Shown one piece after another: positions 40,259 to 41,584 of a stretch of 41,584 nt of DNA; the first letter of the stretch is position 1, and every line of letters begins with the position of its first letter. The stretch is from JBBQXK01 sp038251625 (lineage in GTDB: Bacteria; Pseudomonadota; Alphaproteobacteria; Rhodobacterales; Rhodobacteraceae): assembly GCA_038251625.1 (NCBI GenBank), contig JBBSBE010000020.1, positions 1-41,584 on the forward strand. Direction: 5' to 3'. The notes beneath the pieces are model-generated. The model was not told the DNA's origin and did not search any database. It saw nothing but the letters and a program-made list of their open reading frames with translations. The position numbers and the translations under genes were made by a program.

Positions 40259-41584
40259 CTAGACCGCCAAAGTCGCTGCGACGGCGCGCTTCCAGCGGGC
40301 ATAGGCGGCGTCGCGGGTTGAGGCGTCCATCGCGGGCTGAAAGCGCCGCTCCAGCGCCCATTCGCGGGCGAAGGCCGCAGGTTCGGGATAGACGCCCGCG
40401 CGCATGCCCGCCAGCCATGCAGCACCAAGTGCTGTGGTTTCACGCACTTCGGGGCGGTCCACGGGGGCGCCGATGATATCGGCCAGGTGCTGCATGGCCC
40501 AATCGCTGGCGCTCATCCCGCCATCGACGCGCAGCACACCCTCGGCGCCGGATGCGGCCCAGTCGGCGTGCATCGCTTCCAAAAGGTCGCGCGTCTGGTA
40601 ACCCACGCTTTGCAGCGCCGCCTTGGCCAGTTCGGCCGGGCCCGAGTTGCGGGTGAGGCCATAGACGGCGCCGCGACATTCGGCGTTCCAGTAGGGCGCG
40701 CCAAGGCCCACGAAAGCGGGCACCAGAACCACGTCCTGCGCGGGGTCTGCGCTTTCGGCCAGCGCTTGTGTCTCGCTGGCCGCGCGGATGATCTTGAGCC
40801 CGTCGCGCAGCCATTGCACGACCGCGCCTGCGATGAAGATGGAGCCTTCCAGCGCATAGGTGGGCTTGCCGTCGAATTGATAGGCGATGGTGGTGAGCAG
40901 GCGGTTTTGCGAGGCGACTGGGGTGGCGCCGGTGTTGAGAAGCGCAAAGCAGCCGGTGCCATAGGTGGATTTCATCATGCCGGGCGAAAAGCAGGCCTGC
41001 CCGATGGTGGCGGCCTGCTGGTCGCCCGCGACGCCAAGGATGGGGATCGCGCGGCCAAAGAGATCGGGCCGGGTGGTGCCGAAATCGGCGGCGCAGTCGC
41101 GGACCTCGGGCAGCATCTGCATCGGGATATCCAGAAGGTCGCAGATCGTGGCGGACCAGCGGCCCTTGCGGATATCGTAGAGCAGGGTGCGGGCGGCATT
41201 CGTGGCGTCGGTGGCGTGGGTGGCGCCGCCGGTCAGCTTCCAGATGAGGTAGCTGTCGACGGTGCCGAACTTCAGCTTGCCCGCCTTTGCGCGCGCGCGG
41301 GCGCCTTCCACATGGTCGAGCAGCCACTTCAGTTTGGTGCCCGAGAAATAGGGATCGAGCAGCAGGCCCGTGCGTTCGGTGATCATCGCCTCGTGCCCCG
41401 CCTCGCGCAGGGAGCGGCAGAAATCGGCGGTGCGGCGGTCTTGCCAGACGATGGCGTTGTGGATCGGCTTGCCGCTGTCGGTATCCCAGACAAGGGTCGT
41501 TTCGCGCTGGTTGGTGATGCCGATGGCGGCCACATCGGCGGCGGTGATCCCGGCCCGTTCAAGCGCCGCGCGGCAGGTACCTGC
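40259..41584 (-). CDS. glpK: Glycerol kinase, 5' truncated by window edge
   Basis: This 442-residue C-terminal part of a FGGY-family kinase runs off the right edge; about 55-60 N-terminal residues are missing. GITNQRETTLVWD, VWQDRRTADFC, GLLLDPYFSGTKLKWLLDHV, GVAGDQQAATIGQ, STYGTGCFALLNTG and FVGLGAPYWN match bacterial glycerol kinase closely. It phosphorylates glycerol to glycerol 3-phosphate. An iron-type dehydrogenase gene follows on the same strand 2 bases later. Confidence 0.94.
   Translation of the reverse strand, partial: AGTCRAALERAGITAADVAAIGITNQRETTLVWDTDSGKPIHNAIVWQDRRTADFCRSLREAGHEAMITERTGLLLDPYFSGTKLKWLLDHVEGARARAKAGKLKFGTVDSYLIWKLTGGATHATDATNAARTLLYDIRKGRWSATICDLLDIPMQMLPEVRDCAADFGTTRPDLFGRAIPILGVAGDQQAATIGQACFSPGMMKSTYGTGCFALLNTGATPVASQNRLLTTIAYQFDGKPTYALEGSIFIAGAVVQWLRDGLKIIRAASETQALAESADPAQDVVLVPAFVGLGAPYWNAECRGAVYGLTRNSGPAELAKAALQSVGYQTRDLLEAMHADWAASGAEGVLRVDGGMSASDWAMQHLADIIGAPVDRPEVRETTALGAAWLAGMRAGVYPEPAAFAREWALERRFQPAMDASTRDAAYARWKRAVAATLAV

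Overview
The window is the core of a photosynthesis gene cluster from a GC-rich purple (or aerobic anoxygenic) alphaproteobacterium of the Rhodobacter group (Rhodobacterales). The evidence is a complete spheroidene/spheroidenone carotenoid gene set (crtA, B, C, D, E, F, I), bacteriochlorophyll a genes in Rhodobacter order, and a puf operon of the form pufQ-B-A-L-M-X. It has the small PufX and no pufC cytochrome, a combination I know only from Rhodobacter and close relatives. The species cannot be named from the sequence.

Layout. 1-2616 (+): end of a PucC-like MFS protein, bchP and idi. 2601-6914 (-): the tightly coupled operon crtA-bchI-bchD-bchO. 7054-10273 (+): crtI, crtB, tspO. 10270-12683 (-): crtD and crtC, with an unusually long overlap. 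12772-22873 (+): crtE-crtF, then bchC-bchX-bchY-bchZ-pufQ-pufB-pufA-pufL-pufM-pufX, which looks like one overlapping superoperon closed by an intrinsic terminator at 22992-23026. dxs follows at 23041-24951. From about 25 kb the content becomes general metabolism: a CbiX-like protein, an FAD amine/amino-acid oxidase-like protein, a membrane protein of unknown function, a Pcm-like methyltransferase, a TolC-family protein, a PopZ-like acidic protein, a DUF457-like membrane protein, a TPR protein, two unknown proteins, a four-gene polyamine-type ABC transporter (potD-A-B-C on -), kdgK, an iron-type alcohol dehydrogenase and the 3' part of glpK.

How the genes work together. dxs and idi feed isoprenoid precursor to crtE, which makes GGPP. 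crtB, I, C, D, F and A then make spheroidene and spheroidenone, and bchP reduces the geranylgeranyl tail of bacteriochlorophyll. bchI/D (with bchO) insert Mg, and bchX/Y/Z and bchC carry out late ring reduction and side-chain oxidation. pufB/A/L/M/X encode the LH1-reaction-centre core. Three intergenic regions (crtA/crtI, crtD/crtE and upstream of bchC) each hold two copies of TGT-N12-ACA, the known PpsR/CrtJ operator, so most pigment genes here are probably co-repressed by aerobic/light-responsive PpsR.

The points most worth a second look are a Phe-to-Trp change at reaction-centre position L181, the missing conventional start codon of crtC inside crtD (next to a run of eight G), a 23-codon ORF bridging bchX and bchY, a possibly leaderless crtI, a divergent PufX, a large periplasmic insertion with an octapeptide repeat in the PotB-like permease, and a PopZ-like protein. 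I found no RNA genes, CRISPR array, insertion sequence or phage. No stretch without a gene exceeds about 180 bases. All names rest on motif and family recognition by eye; no database search was run.
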